DNA of 64,000 nt from Pontederia crassipes (GCA_030549335.1 CM060187.1:57866203-57930202), one strand, 5' to 3'. Shown: positions 12,601-25,000, numbered from the stretch's first letter. A program made the numbers and translations. The notes: generated by a model from the sequence alone, not told the origin.

Positions 12601-14410
12601 TCTCGGCGGGGTGGTGTGTTACTGCATATGGTCCTCATAGAGAGGAGTCGTAGTTATTTGTATTACCGTTGTATGTGTTGGGTCGTGTATGGTGATAGGT
12701 CTTATCGTGTCCTTATGGACCGAAGTCGTTTCTTTATCTAGACTAGTCTCGTATTCATGAGCCACTATCTTTTTGGGCGGACGAGTACACCTTTTTGCTT
12801 TCCGCATTGTGCTTAGTAATGGGATTGTTTACTCATACTAAGGTACCTTTTTGAGATGTATTTTGGTCACTTTTTGGACGTATGTGGCTCATGTACTGTC
12901 GACTCTTATGAAGGCTAGTTAAACTTTTGATGTGTTAAGCTTCCGCATTTGCTTTTATTTTGTCGACTTCCTCTTATCGTATAGTCTTCCACTATTCATA
13001 TATATATGTCTGTTGATTCTTTCGTTATGTTATCCGACGTTGTATTCATAAGCCTTCCGTTGTAATATTTTATTCATTTATTCTTTCGATTAGTTCTTCT
13101 TTTGTGTTGATCGTCCAGTCAACGAATTGGTCAAAGCATGAAAGGTCAAAGAGTCAGAGTAGAGGTACATGATCGCATATGTGGCGTCCCTCGGGGCGCT
13201 ACAAGAGGCATTAGGAAGAAGGGCAAACATGTCTGTTTCCTGGTTTGGTTATCTTTGTTACCATCATGGTAGTTGAATACTTGCTGTATGATGCCCTGCA
13301 TATGTGACTTGTCTTGAGGAACATATCAGGAAGAATTTACCTTAGGGCTGATCTTTTGACTCCATATTTACAGTTGAAGAAAATGTGCAAAGAAGGTGCT
13401 TACTGGGGTAAGTAATATCTCGGTCCTCGACTGATGCATGAATTCAGACTTTTTATTTTGGGTTCCGATGCTTTCTACAGGCACTGTAGCTGGGGTTTAT
13501 GTTGGAATGGAGTATGGAATAGAAAGGATTCGTGGTACCAGAGATTGGGTAACCTCCGATTCTTAACATATTCTCTTGATTGTTCTTGTATTCTGATGAT
13601 CTGGTTACACTTTAGACGCCCGATTAGATACATCAGACTAATATATCCTTTTAATTTCTAGATCGTTTTTCCTTTCCTTTTACTAGCTTAGCTCATGGGC
13701 CTCTCTTTGTGATTAAATAAAAAATTATGAGGGAGCAAATGCTATGCACCTGCCTATCTGAATTGTTAGATAATCTTACTTTTGTGCATACGGATATCAC
13801 TGCAATTTATGGGATTTGAAGACGATATAAACTATATATGTCGATGTGAGTACATGGTCGTATCATCAGGATGATGGTTCCTTGTTAAATACTATGTCTA
13901 CTTGGAGACATTTCAGATTCAAAATTATAGAACTTATTATTCATCCTCTGCTAACATGAAGATGGCAGTCTTGAGTCTCCACATGTGTTCTTCATTTTAA
14001 TGTCAAGCTTTAGAATCTGCTCTTGGGACTTTATGTTCCAATAATGATATTCGTCTTTGTGAAGTGATCTGCCAATTAGCTTCTTTCTATGAAAACTGCG
14101 GAATACCAAATCCCCATCCACTCAACTCTTTGAGCACAAGGAGTCCTAACTTCATCTCTTCCTACTCAAGAGCCTAACGATAGCTGACATGAAATCTTTT
14201 CTGGTTTCGATGGCACACTGCAACTTCAGGTCACTTGTCTTGGATTCACCTGAGTTTCTGTTGTTGCAGAAGAACGCAATGCTTGGCGGTGCAGTGACTG
14301 GTCTACTCATTTCTGCGGCCAAGAACAACGGCAGAGACAAGATCATCAGAGATGCTATCACCGGCGGCGCTGTCGCAACGGCAGCAGAGTTGATCAACTA
14401 TCTCACTTGA
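642..14410 (+). CDS. OEP16: Outer envelope pore protein 16 (OEP16-1 type), six exons
   Basis: Exons are 642-743, 867-918, 1117-1148, 13374-13407, 13481-13548 and 14270-14410. All introns are GT-AG, and the joined 429 nt give 142 residues plus TGA. The product matches OEP16, a four-helix channel of the chloroplast outer envelope, related to the Tim17/Tim22/Tim23 (PRAT) family, that passes amino acids and amines. Visible hallmarks are [18 protein letters not shown] near the N-terminus, [31 protein letters not shown], and a C-terminal GGAVTG...[13 protein letters not shown] segment ending INYLT. The length fits the usual ~145 residues. The start was chosen at 642 because family proteins begin just before this conserved block; upstream in-frame codons include no ATG. 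Intron 3 is about 12.2 kb because a retrotransposon sits inside it, yet both splice sites and the frame are intact. Confidence 0.93.
1236..4691 (+). repeat. Left LTR of the Tekay-type element
   Basis: This 3456-bp LTR runs from TGTAACAAC to GCTACA. Compared with the right LTR it lacks about 145 bp just after the first nine bases. It contains a TATA-like CTATAAGAG at 1428-1436, a GC-rich block at about 2610-2960 with repeated ACTCGGCCCGGG-like words, and AT-rich parts rich in ATGA words. Open frames inside it are repeated in the other LTR and encode no recognisable protein. Confidence 0.93.
4699..4710 (+). other. Primer-binding site (initiator tRNA-Met)
   Basis: TGGTATCAGAGC lies seven bases after the left LTR end. 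It is the usual plant primer-binding sequence complementary to the 3' end of initiator tRNA-Met, where minus-strand DNA synthesis starts. Confidence 0.9.
4878..5840 (+). pseudogene. gag: gag of the Tekay-type element, disrupted
   Basis: The frame starts at ATG 4878 with a basic Arg-Gly-rich N-terminus and a Pro/Gln-rich linker. It meets an in-frame TAG at 5139-5141, then continues in the same frame to 5840 with a retrotransposon gag domain (for example [12 protein letters not shown] and TGRASDWWE at about 5208-5330). After 5840 the reading frame changes. The nucleocapsid zinc knuckles (a degenerate CAYCGKNH...C followed by [14 protein letters not shown]) lie at about 5984-6090 in the pol frame, behind another stop at 5969-5971. 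Gag would form the virus-like particle that packages element RNA. With at least two stops and one frameshift it is unlikely to make a complete product. Confidence 0.88.
6143..9607 (+). pseudogene. pol: pol polyprotein (PR-RT-RH-INT-chromodomain), one nonsense codon
   Basis: A long frame covers most of pol. The aspartic protease motif is DSGASHSF (DSG at 6216-6224). Reverse transcriptase follows, with [15 protein letters not shown] and the catalytic FVDD at 7214-7225. Next come RNase H ([13 protein letters not shown], about 7645-7685) and integrase, with an H-H-C-C zinc region at about 8290-8430 and catalytic-core landmarks [14 protein letters not shown] and the SERTI region. An in-frame TAG at 8972-8974 replaces what is normally a tryptophan-like position. 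The same frame then resumes and runs to a TAA at 9605-9607, ending in a chromodomain ([15 protein letters not shown], about 9460-9510) thought to guide integration to chromatin. The stop overlaps the first bases of the right LTR. Only the one nonsense codon breaks this region. Confidence 0.92.
9603..13203 (+). repeat. Right LTR of the Tekay-type element
   Basis: This 3601-bp LTR is collinear with the left one. The main difference is an extra ~145 bp near its start (about 9612-9748), containing an A-run and a T/C-rich stretch, that the left copy lacks. Because it lies upstream of OEP16 exon 4 in the sense orientation, its promoter (TATA-like CTATAAGAG near 9921-9930) or its polyadenylation signals could act on the host gene. 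Confidence 0.93.
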
Positions 14411-16199
14411 GGGGGATGCGCTGGTTGAGCTTTTAGCTTCTGCTACAACAGCCATCCTACTATGGCTCTTGACTTTATATGTTGCAAATCTTAGAATTAA
14501 TGCAGTATGAACTGAATAATCGTCTCACTCGATCCCTCTGCTTCCTTTTCAAAATTTCCATTTTTTTTAGTGTTGGCTGGGCTCTATTAGCGTTGGGGAA
14601 TCGGAAAAATAATTTATTTCTTGACCGTGATTCTAAAATTCGAATTCGAAACTGTTAAAACCTCTCGAGCTTTTGAAATTTAATTTTGCTATCAATTGAG
14701 CCAGTCAAAATTGATTTTCAAAATTTCCAATTTGATCGGACGACACAAGAAATGGCTTTCTTTGAAATTTTATGCAGAGTTGACTCTATAAAGGAGCGGA
14801 CGATTTTTGGATATTTATAATTATATTTTTGGATAATTATAATTATATTTTTTAAAATTCATTATTTTTAAATTAATATTTGTTATATATAAACTTTACG
14901 TAGTTACATATCGATACGAGCCTACCTCCTTAAAATGAGTTTAGATAAAAGATAAAAACTCGACTTTCACTAACCTTGATTTTAACCATTGATTTTTTTT
15001 TCTTTTCTTGAGGGGACCATTGAAGTTGACATAATATGATAATAAGCATTCCATATCATGCAACACATACACTGCTCCGATTAGGGCCGAGAAGACCAGA
15101 CCGTCAAGATCCGAGACGTCGTAAAAAAAAGTCCAGTCCATTCCGGGTCCAAAAAGATTTGAGTTAAGAAAAAAATGTATTACATAATAAAAAAAGAGCT
15201 TTTAATTAATCATAGTTAACATTTATAAATATTCTATTTTATTTAAAATGTTAATACTATAGTCAGATAATCTCGATTTAATCAAAATCTTGAAAAGAGC
15301 TAAAACAGGATAAGGATCAAGCTCTCCGGGTATTTTACTGCTGTCAAAACTGATACAGCCCTGCTTCTACACAAACCACAGCAAGTGAAAGGCAGATATC
15401 ACGTTAATACTTACTTGTCCACACTGATCTCGCAGCTTCAGCACCAACTATGCAGAGCGTAATCGCAGAAACATGTCATGGAGTCTGAATGGCCATTGCC
15501 AACCAAATTCCTAGCTCTTGTTTCGTGAGTGGAAAATCTGAAACAGCTTTTGTTTCTTCTCAGCGTGTGAAGCTCAGACAAATTACTTTGTGTGACAATA
15601 AAACTATCACAATTTACAAGCACGTGCAAGTACAACACCCTGCTTCATGTTCTCTGATGTTCTCGAGTAAAGATATCAGTAGGTACTGGAAGATGATGAA
15701 GACGACGTTGTACCAACCAGGGTTATCCAGCAGACGGACGGGCATGCCCATATGATGCGTTTACCAGTGAAAGCAGAGGTCGACATGACTGACATGTCCG
15801 AATGCGACGTGTAGAAAGGAGACGAGACGACGTGTCGCTGTAAGAATTGTTGAGTCGTTTACATTTAGATCACTGCGAAAGGTCCCGCCGTGAAAGGTGG
15901 TATTAAGTACAGCAGAAACAAATAGAATAAAGTAAATCAGGATTATCAAAGTCAAGAACACTGCACAATCGTTTTCCGACACAGTGGAGAGCAAAAGACG
16001 AGAGTTTAAATGGAAGCTGGATGGAAATCCTTCGGTTTGAGAATACAATTTGATAAATTAATAAAGTAATTTAACTATAGTAGTGCAAGTAATAAGATTT
16101 CATCTATTACATTTTTTTTACTTTTATATGTAACTACTAATTATAATTAAAAATAATTATTTGATTATGTACGACTCATGTCTCAAAATAAATAAATAA
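14411..16199. other. Intergenic region downstream of OEP16
   Basis: The OEP16 3' UTR lies at the start. The rest is AT-rich DNA (about 14570-15300 and 16040-16200) around a moderately GC-rich block at 15300-16030. That block has short open frames on both strands, none of which I recognise, and no convincing splice structure. Confidence 0.5.
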
Positions 16200-18660
16200 A
16201 TAAATAAAATGAAGAGATGGAGGGAGAGGAAACGAAAAGAGCTCTGGGCTCTCTTCCTCTCCCCTCTTCAATGGTCGAGCAGTTTACGGATGGAGGAGAT
16301 GGAATGGCAGCTCCACTCCATAAAATATATCCTCCTCTCCCTTTCATGGTTTTCACCTCCTCTCTCTCACCCTGTTTCTCTCTTTCGACATGCATGGCCA
16401 GAGGAGTAGAGGACGACGTCGGCGATGACCAGCAGAGCTCTACCAATTGAGCTATATCCCCCTGGGGCAAGTGGAGTATGCATGCTTCTTCTATTCTTTT
16501 ACCTGGCGCAGTTGGGCCATAGATGGCGGCGAACAACAACAGCGAACCTGAGGACGAACATCGCAAGGACGAATTGGAATTTGTAGGCATTAAGGTGTGA
16601 ATTCGGAATCTTTTTCATAGATTAGTCTCTAGAAGAATTATGCATGCTTTAGGACCGAATTAGACATAGGATCCATGACCAGAAAGAGTAGAAAAACTTG
16701 CTACAGGATTGCTATAGGATTTCAAATCTGATTCGTCGATTTTATGCTCTGCTCATGTGCTAGATTGTGTCGACATGAACCTGATGTATGTGATTCATGC
16801 TCTAAAGAAGTAAATTAATGAAAACACCTGCTCATATGTGTAGAAGACGTAGTACATAAATTCTGGAATGACTGATTCTTTTATGTAAACCACATGAACT
16901 TGTATGATTGTTCTATAGGTAGATTTCAAACTCATTTAGATGATGCATGTGTAGGTTAATTTTTGTATGATGTTGATGATCAAATGGTGTCATAGATAAT
17001 GTTTACAAACTCATGATTTTGACACATGATTTACAAGAATTGTGAAAGAAACGAAATGATAGAAACATGTAAACTCTCGCAGTTTTTCTACGAACAAAGA
17101 ACCCAGTCCGAGTTGCCCATAATCCGGCCCGGATCAGCCCAACTCGAACCGAGTTCTTTCCGACTAGGCCCGGATCTGCCATTAATGCTCGCTCTGAGCT
17201 CTGCTCGCACCAGTAACCCGACCCGGGTATCGATCGGAGAAGACGATCGAGCAGATCGACTTTTTCGATCCAATCGCACGTCCAACTCGGCTCAGGTATA
17301 ACCTTGACTCGGCTTGGGTTCTAGCCTAGATTTTTCGAGACTAATAGCTTCAACCAATGGAATGTTAATCTTACGATTTACGAATCCTTATTTACGTAAT
17401 TGATATCTGGTCGTTCCATGAAGTGATGAACCTTTATGAATTTCTATGGAATGATAAACGATCGTCAGCTCCCTCATCGGACTATAGTTGAAAAGATTTA
17501 AAGACGGACGACCGCTAGACTTTCGAACGTTTGGTATGTGAATAGAAGGAATTCTAATCAAACTCCTCTGAATTATTTAGCCTCTATCCATCTGATTTAT
17601 TATCAAAAGAAAAGAACTTAAAGATGATTCAGAGCTATACTTCATATGACCTTGATCAATCTTCGGATTGAAAGAGAGGTCCACTATGATGGGAAAAAGT
17701 TAAGCCAGCCTTGAGCAAGACACTTTTCCACGAGTTATCATTTGTTCTATTTAGATGGAAATATCTCCCTTACATATGTTTTCCTATTTGTGCAAGGTCA
17801 TCCCAATTCGACGGGGCTGGCCGTGACACTGATCACCCACTATCTCATGATGGTCTAGATAGTTGCACCACGGGTATCGACAATGGTATTACCTAAAAGA
17901 ATGAAGAGCTCTTCCAAAGAAAAAATGAAAAACAATAAAAGAACAAAAGAATAATGAAAGAACGAAACAACAACGAAAGAAAGAACAATGAATGAATGAA
18001 AGAAAGAAAAGAATCAAAGAAAGAAAGAAAGGAAATGAAAGACATGAATCATGTTATGATCTCTCTCTACTTTATGATCCACTTTTACATTTGATTATAT
18101 GATCCTTTCATGTTTATTCTGACAGAACTCATTTATGATTTATACAATTTCACACTTAGCTTTATGCTAATGGTTGAGCTTGCTCCCATGTGTGATCTCC
18201 AAATGTACATGATAATGACTCGCGACGTGTTGATGTGTGCGCGAAGACTTCGCTTTGGGTGGCATGTGCATATGATTATTGTCGAGTCTAATTTGAGTCG
18301 TATGTTTATGCATTATATTAGATGGTATATCTATCTGGATGGGTCATATCATGTTTAGTTCTCATACTTTTTCCTTTGTGACTTTAGACTGAGACCATGT
18401 GATGTACCTTTTTCCTTTCGCACTATGTTTAGATCGAGATATTTTGACGTATTTTATCTCTTTTGCTTCCGCACTTTTCCTTTATTATTATATTATTTTA
18501 TTTGATAAGTCTTCCATTTATGTGGCATTCTACTTGATCGTCGAGTTAATAAAATAGTCAAAGAAAGATCGAAAGAAATAAGAAAGAAATAAAAAAAGAT
18601 AGTATGATGTTTATTTGGATTCCTCGCATTATTAATTATAAAATAATAATGGTCAATTTA
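16200..18660 (+). repeat. Diverged LTR related to the Tekay-type LTRs
   Basis: Several blocks match the intact LTRs in order and orientation. 16593-16650 resembles 2117-2170, the GC-rich 17100-17330 resembles 2610-2960, and 17815-17920 (the TGACACTGATC...TCTAGATAG region) resembles 3615-3720. 18115-18200 (TTTATGCTAATGGTTGAGCTTGCTCC) resembles 4000-4030, and 18530-18575 resembles 4600-4640. No internal coding region follows, so it looks like an old solo LTR of a related family. The exact ends and any target duplication are not resolvable by eye. Confidence 0.7.
16431..16461 (-). tRNA. 5' half of a tRNA-Ala-like sequence (fragment)
   Basis: Read on the minus strand, this begins GGGGATATAGCTCAATTGG and continues TAGAGCTCTGC. 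That is the acceptor 5' strand, D-arm and start of the anticodon stem of a tRNA-Ala(UGC) of plastid type. The match then stops: no anticodon loop, T-arm or B box follows. It is a fragment, not a working gene, and lies in or next to the degenerate LTR. Confidence 0.5.
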
Positions 18661-20240
18661 CAATATAATTTAATGTTATAATAACTAGGGGTGACATTAG
18701 GGGTTGGTCGGGGGTCGGGTTGGACTCGACCCCTGAACAAACCTGAGTCAAAACCCCTAAAGGCAAAAAATTCGACCAAACCCTTCTTTTTTAAATTTTT
18801 TTCTTACTTTCTATATTTCTTTTAATAAAAACTTGGTTCAAAATTATTATAAAATTTAAAATATGTTTTTTGAATATTTGAGCATTATTTTCATAGTGAA
18901 AATGTTTTGTTTTAAATTTTATAAAATTTTAAATCAAGTATAGAACTAAAATTAAGTAAAAAAGAAAAAAATTTAAAAATTAATAAAAAAAGTCGGTCAA
19001 GTAGACTCGGGTTGAGAAATCCCACCTCGTACTCGACTTGGCCAAACTAAATTAGGTCGTGGCATCCTCCCTATGGGGGGAGGCAACTTTAAAAATATAA
19101 TAGTTAACAATAATAAAATTAAATTAATAGTAAGATTTAATAATTTAATGTTCTTATTGATTTTAAATCATCAATAAAAATGGATATTATCTTTTATTTA
19201 TGAATTATAATTAATTTATAATAATATATATTTTTATCTTTTTAATTCAATTTATGAATTCAATTTCTTATTTAATTCATTCTCAATAATCAATAATACT
19301 TCAATTAATTTTTTCTCATAATTAATCATTAACATTTTTATTAATTTTGTTCATGATTAAATTTAGTTTTATTTTTTTAACATTGAAAAACTACACTTAA
19401 ATTATTCTTTTTTTTATTGCATATTTCATGTTTATTATCTTCATAAATTAACTATTTTTAAATATCTAATGTAGATTTTCATATCAACAATTAGGAAGAA
19501 TTTAACTTTATAAAATGGATTTAGACCTCAAATCTCGAGCCCTTGCCCTTGCCCAATCATTTTTTTTATAAAATAATTAATAATTATAAAAAATAATAAA
19601 ACAAATCATTTTTTAAAAAAATAATATATATAATCATTGAAATATAACCACTTAAAAATCATAAGATATAGTATTTTATTATAATACATTTTTTAAAACA
19701 AAATTATTAAATTGTCATTAAAACTTAAAAATGATAATAATTTTGGAGATCAGGCCTCATAGAGCGAGGGCACGTTCTCGGATATTTTTTATACCCCTAA
19801 GTAAAAACATGTAATTAAGAAAATAAAAAATGATTGAAATATAGAAAAAATATGGAATATTATTATTCTTGCCAATATTAAAAAAGAAATAAATACTCCC
19901 TTGCTATCATTACAAGAAGAGTAATTTTGTGTGATTTTTAGGTGGTTTTCAAAAAACAATGTGTTTTTATCAATAAAATAATCAGTTATTCACTAATTTG
20001 TGAAGAACCAGGCAGACGAGGGACAGAAAATCAAATATGCATTCATTAAGATAATTACATTCACATGAAGAGCAAAGATGAAAGGAAAGAGGTGTAAGAC
20101 AAAATCTTAATGGCAGCATGACAGGGAGAAGTAGAATGGCGAAAAAGTGCAACAACTTTCTTGTCCATTCACGCTTAATGCATAAATTACTAGATAGGCA
20201 AGCATGCACTACAAACACATACAGGAATAAGCATCAAACA
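18661..20240. other. AT-rich intergenic region
   Basis: This is a very AT-rich stretch without long open frames. A short GC-richer piece at about 18685-18770 (TAGGGGTGACATTAGGGGTTGG...) looks like the end of an old DNA transposon, but I could not pair it with an inverted partner. Positions after about 19990 are probably the 3' UTR of the metallothionein gene on the minus strand. Confidence 0.5.
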
Positions 20241-20377
20241 ACCCCAAAGAGGGTGATCAGATGCTAATTCATGGGACATTTATTTCTAGACAAACGGCCA
20301 CAAGCAACGACGAGAAGCACGACACTTTTCATCTCTCTGTGACTCTCTCCCCCTTTCTCACAGCCGGACTGGTGCGT

Positions 20378-21058
<681 letters not shown>

Positions 21059-21167
21059 CTTAATTCTGTTCTAAACTTTTTGGATTTGGAAACAGGAAGA
21101 GAAGGTTGCGACTGAGATTTGCTAAATCTTTATACCTCTGTGTTGGATGGCAAACGAGAACTGTCGC

Positions 21168-21174
21168 ATTTATA
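21168..21174 (-). promoter_or_regulatory. TATA box of the minus-strand metallothionein gene
   Basis: On the minus strand the sequence reads CCTATAAATGCGAC, about 110 bp upstream of the metallothionein ATG. The second metallothionein gene has a similar CTATAAATA at nearly the same distance, which supports the assignment. Confidence 0.65.
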
Positions 21175-22935
21175 GGAAAGGGAAGGGAAAGGGAAGAGTG
21201 AGGCCATCGGCCATCCACGAATTCCGATCCGACGGTGGTTGCCATGGCCGTCGTTTCTTCTCCCACGTATCGTTCTGGCCTTCCGGTATCTCCGCCAAAT
21301 CGTTGGACTGCTTTAAATGCTTCTAATTAATTGCATTATCCTCTCTTATCTCTTAAGTTAATGCAAAATACCTTAACGAGTATTAATTTCGCGTCATTAA
21401 GGCAATGTTTTTATAATTAGATCGGACAATTAATTGGGTGATGATTGAATGGGTCTATAGGAATGAATCGAATTTTATTAAAATAATATTATGTATAATA
21501 TTTTTTAAGATATATAAATAACAAATAGTACATTATGTATAAAAAGAATTAGTAATCACACTAACATAAATATATTTTTTACTACATTTAAAAATATTAT
21601 TACTGATGATAAAATGACTCCCAATTGTTAATAGTTAATATATTCGATTATTATTACTTTTTTTATTTATCTTTAAGTGTTATTAATAGTATGTTAAATT
21701 CTTTTTTTATCATAAATCACTTTTATATTTTAATTTTATTATAATTTATGTTTTCCCATTTCTTCCTTTCTCTCTTCATTAATTTTACTTTCCTTTTCCT
21801 CAATTTTCTCTCTCTTCATTAATTCTCTATGTTTATCATTTAATTCTATTAATAATATATTAATTTATAATTTATTATCACCGCAAATCACTCTTATATT
21901 TTCTTATTCTTATTTTATTTTCATTCCTTCCCCTCTCACTCTTCATTTATTTTGATTTTGATTTTCTTTAGCTTTCTTCTTATATCTCCCCTCCTGTCAG
22001 TTTTACTCTTTCCCTAATTTCCTTTTATTTTTTTTACTTCCATCCTTTTCTTTCTTTTGCAGTGGTCTTTTTATTTTATTTTTCCCATTTTTTTAAATTG
22101 AACCAGAATTCTTCCAATTCACTAGTTTATATCGGTTCAGTCAATTTTTTTCTCAATTAAAGGACCATTCCGATTTTGATTTTGAATCGGATTGGACGAA
22201 TCGTCGATTCATAATTGAACCGATTAAACCGAGTGCGGTTAGATTTTACTAAGGTGACAACCACGTAGCATTAATTTGTTGGAACTCTATTTCAAAACAA
22301 GAGAGGGAAATGGTGCTGGGAGTAGTGATTAATTATAAGAATTTGATTGATATGTAACGTTACGTTCTTTACAAGATTGAAGTGGCATGTGATTTAGCGA
22401 TTGCATCCAATTACGGACTGGTCTGTGGAATTACTCCCCATACATTTGTTACATTTTTTTTTCAATAATATTACTTTTGAAGTTTTAAAATGTTTCATAA
22501 TGTATTTGTGACGTATATGCATAACTCCGTGTTTAATATTTATAGAAGAAGATGAAATTAATCTACCCAAAAAAATGAAAGAAAGAATGACACACCCTAG
22601 TGAAATATGGTAAAATAATCTTCATTGTACAGGGAGATAATAAAAATTTCTAGGCATACAAATTTATACTGATTTTGGAAATGTGATTGTGAATTTGTTC
22701 GGGATATATATATAAATGGGGAAATAAAAAAAAGTCTTGTTGATAATATGGGGAATTGATTTAACTTTGTATGTATATATGAGAAAGATTATTTAGAACA
22801 ATACGGATATTTGTTACAAGAACAAACTTCAATAATAATATCTTGTTCACTTTTTTTGTCAGACATTAATTTTAGAAATATGTATATCACATATTAATCA
22901 TTGCATAACAAAGAAAAAAGAGCAAATAATAAATT
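21175..22935. other. Promoter-distal intergenic region, AT-rich
   Basis: The first ~150 bp probably belong to the metallothionein promoter. The rest is AT-rich and T/C-rich DNA with no recognisable gene. A short segment at about 22095-22230 (repeated CGGTT/GAACC words) resembles an old transposon end, but no pair was found. Confidence 0.45.
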
Positions 22936-22940
22936 GTTCT

Positions 22941-23337
22941 TGTTAGAGTTGGTGAATATTTCATGGCCCCTTGTTTCTCACACCGGGTTCGCCCACGTGA
23001 GCTTAGGGAAATCTAAGTATTACCCAATTAATAGTATTGCTGACGTACGAACGAAAGGGGGGGTTCGGGGAGCCCGCCCCCCGACGACGGTCCCGTGTGG
23101 TTCGGATTAAGTTTTTTCTCTATTTTGTTCGAGTTTTGAACTCGTTTGGAGAGGCTATTTATAGCTTATTTTCATATGTAATTTGTGTGGCGACTGTAAA
23201 CCTAAACGATATAGTGGAACCTCTTTGCAGGACGTAACCCTCATCTCAAAGGTGAACCTGAATAAATTCGTGTGTCTCCTCTATTTTTCTGCAATCTCTC
23301 TGCGATCTTCTCTCCTTGTTCTCGAATTTTCCCATCA
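22941..23337 (+). mobile_element. Solo LTR with 5-bp target duplication GTTCT
   Basis: The 397-bp sequence starts TGTTAGAGTTGGTGAAT and ends TTTTCCCATCA. GTTCT is repeated exactly on both sides (22936-22940 and 23338-23342). It is collinear with the element at 62130-62595, sharing CACGTGAGCTTAGG, GGCTATTTATAGCTTATTTTCA-like and CTCTGCGATCTTCTC blocks. No internal region is attached, so it is a solo LTR left by recombination between two LTRs. The short length would suit a copia-type family, which is an inference. Confidence 0.85.
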
Positions 23338-23342
23338 GTTCT

Positions 23343-25000
23343 TGTCTCACCTTAAAACATTCTTATTCTCATAAGAACATAGTTGGGTTTGATTTTTTTT
23401 TTCTTGACCCCGTGATAGCTCCCAAATTTTATTCTATCAGGAGCAGCACTCCCCTCACTCCTCTCAGGAAGTCAAATGATCTAAAATTTTATTGTTCTTA
23501 CAATGATTACTGATGGGTCCATACGTAAAAAAAAATGTTGTTTGAATAAAATATTGACAACAAATGAAAGTTATTTTAAAATTTGTTAACCTTTTATCAA
23601 ACAGGCTCTAGAGATTGAAAAAGTATGGTATAACCTAAAGTTTGAAAATTTTTCTCAAAACATTGTATCACCTACTTGTGAGTTTAGCATGTGGAGCATC
23701 GTGATCCTTGAAAGTTTCATTTTGTTGGAGTTGCCAGAAATGATAGTAATGATGATGCCCACAATCCATTATACACAATGAGATAAGATTGTTGTAGTTT
23801 CGAATTACTTTTTATAAAGTTGTAAAGTGGTGTATATATGGTTTATTGTTGATATTAATGTTATAGTGTTTTATTTTAGACTTTTGCGTATGTGTATATA
23901 ATTGATCTGTCAAAAGTCAAAGAAAAATTAGGTAACATCTTTTGAGCAACCCACTAAATATGTGTTTGGGGTGTACATTCCAAGAGAAGCATTGTAGAAT
24001 ATATTAGAGCCTAATATAAGATATTTTTAGTTGTATATAAGAATATCTAATCTGTGTGCATATGTTACAAGCAATCATAGTGTTGGACAATATATAGTCA
24101 AGTAATTTTTCATTTATAATATGGTTTATGGTACTCACATCTATGGGGTGTATGAATGTATATGCCTTGAATAATGATGTTCCTTTATGTTAAACTTTAT
24201 TTGTGGAATTGTGATTCTTTAGTTGAATTGACAAATTAATTCAAGATGTGTTTGGATATGGTGGAATGTAATGATGATAATGAACAAAAAAAATAGATGT
24301 GATAAAGTAACTTTAGTGGGTGTTTGAATAAAGATAGAGTTTTCTTTCTCTCACTTTCACTCATTTACTATGAATTTTTTTCGCGTCTACCCACAACTTT
24401 CATATTTTTTGCAGACCTCTCTTAAACTATGATGATTTTTTCACTTAGGTCCATTTGTCAATCTCTGTTAATTTTCCCATCATTTTTTATTATTTTGACT
24501 TAAGAAATGTCTCAATTGCCCTCGCACATAACAACATAGTTTATAGAAGGTCTGCGAAAAATATGAAAGTCATGGGTAGATGCGAAAAAAAATTCATAGT
24601 TCAAGGAAAGTCAAAAGAAAAACCCCTAAAAAATAAGTTTTGTAAATATAATATATATTTTTAAAAAAGTTTAAATTTTAAAAAAATTTATTAAAACATT
24701 TAGTTAAAAATATATTATTTAATATAAAAGAGAATTTTTAAATAAAATCTATATAATGTAATATTAAATTCTTTTAATAAAATAATAAGTAATAAATAAT
24801 ATTATATTAATCCTTCATAATAAATATCTTATATTAAATAATTAAATCATTTCTTGAGAGAGAAATGATAAAAGAGAGAAAAAACAAAACAAAAACAAAT
24901 CAGAAAAATTGTCACGTCACAAAAAAATGAAAAAGAATGTCTGTCATGTGCCTAGTTCTCATCTCGAGTTCTTGGACCAATTTCACCAAACATCACGTCA
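23343..25000. other. Intergenic region with no gene seen
   Basis: This is AT-rich DNA without a convincing gene. The only structure I can define is the foldback element at 24367-24600, listed separately. Confidence 0.5.
24367..24600. repeat. Foldback (MITE-like) element with ~66-bp inverted arms
   Basis: The left arm (24367-24432) starts ACTATGAATTTTTTTCGCG and continues through TCTACCCA, CTTTCATATTTTT and GCAGACC to AAACTATG. The right arm (24535-24600) is its near-complete reverse complement. About 100 bp lie between. A transcript would fold into a long hairpin. I could not identify a flanking target duplication. Confidence 0.75.

Larger units (their letters stand above)
1236..13203 (+). 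mobile_element. Full-length Ty3/gypsy chromovirus (Tekay/Del type) inside OEP16 intron 3
   Basis: Two long direct LTRs bound this element, each starting TGTAACAAC and ending GGGGCGCTACA. The 5-bp target duplication AGAGG lies at 1231-1235 and 13204-13208. Inside are a primer-binding site, gag, protease, reverse transcriptase, RNase H, integrase and a C-terminal chromodomain, in the gypsy order. The long (~3.5 kb) LTRs plus the chromodomain fit the Tekay/Del lineage. The element is in the same orientation as OEP16. LTR divergence is low: seven differences when 3600-3960 is compared by eye with 12108-12470. Insertion is therefore fairly recent, but internal stop codons and a frameshift mean it cannot be autonomous. 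No polypurine tract is obvious next to the right LTR. Confidence 0.95.

Noticed and set aside
16200..16600. tRNA-derived SINE
   Set aside because: The tRNA-like half has an A box but no B box follows, and no tail or target duplication was found.
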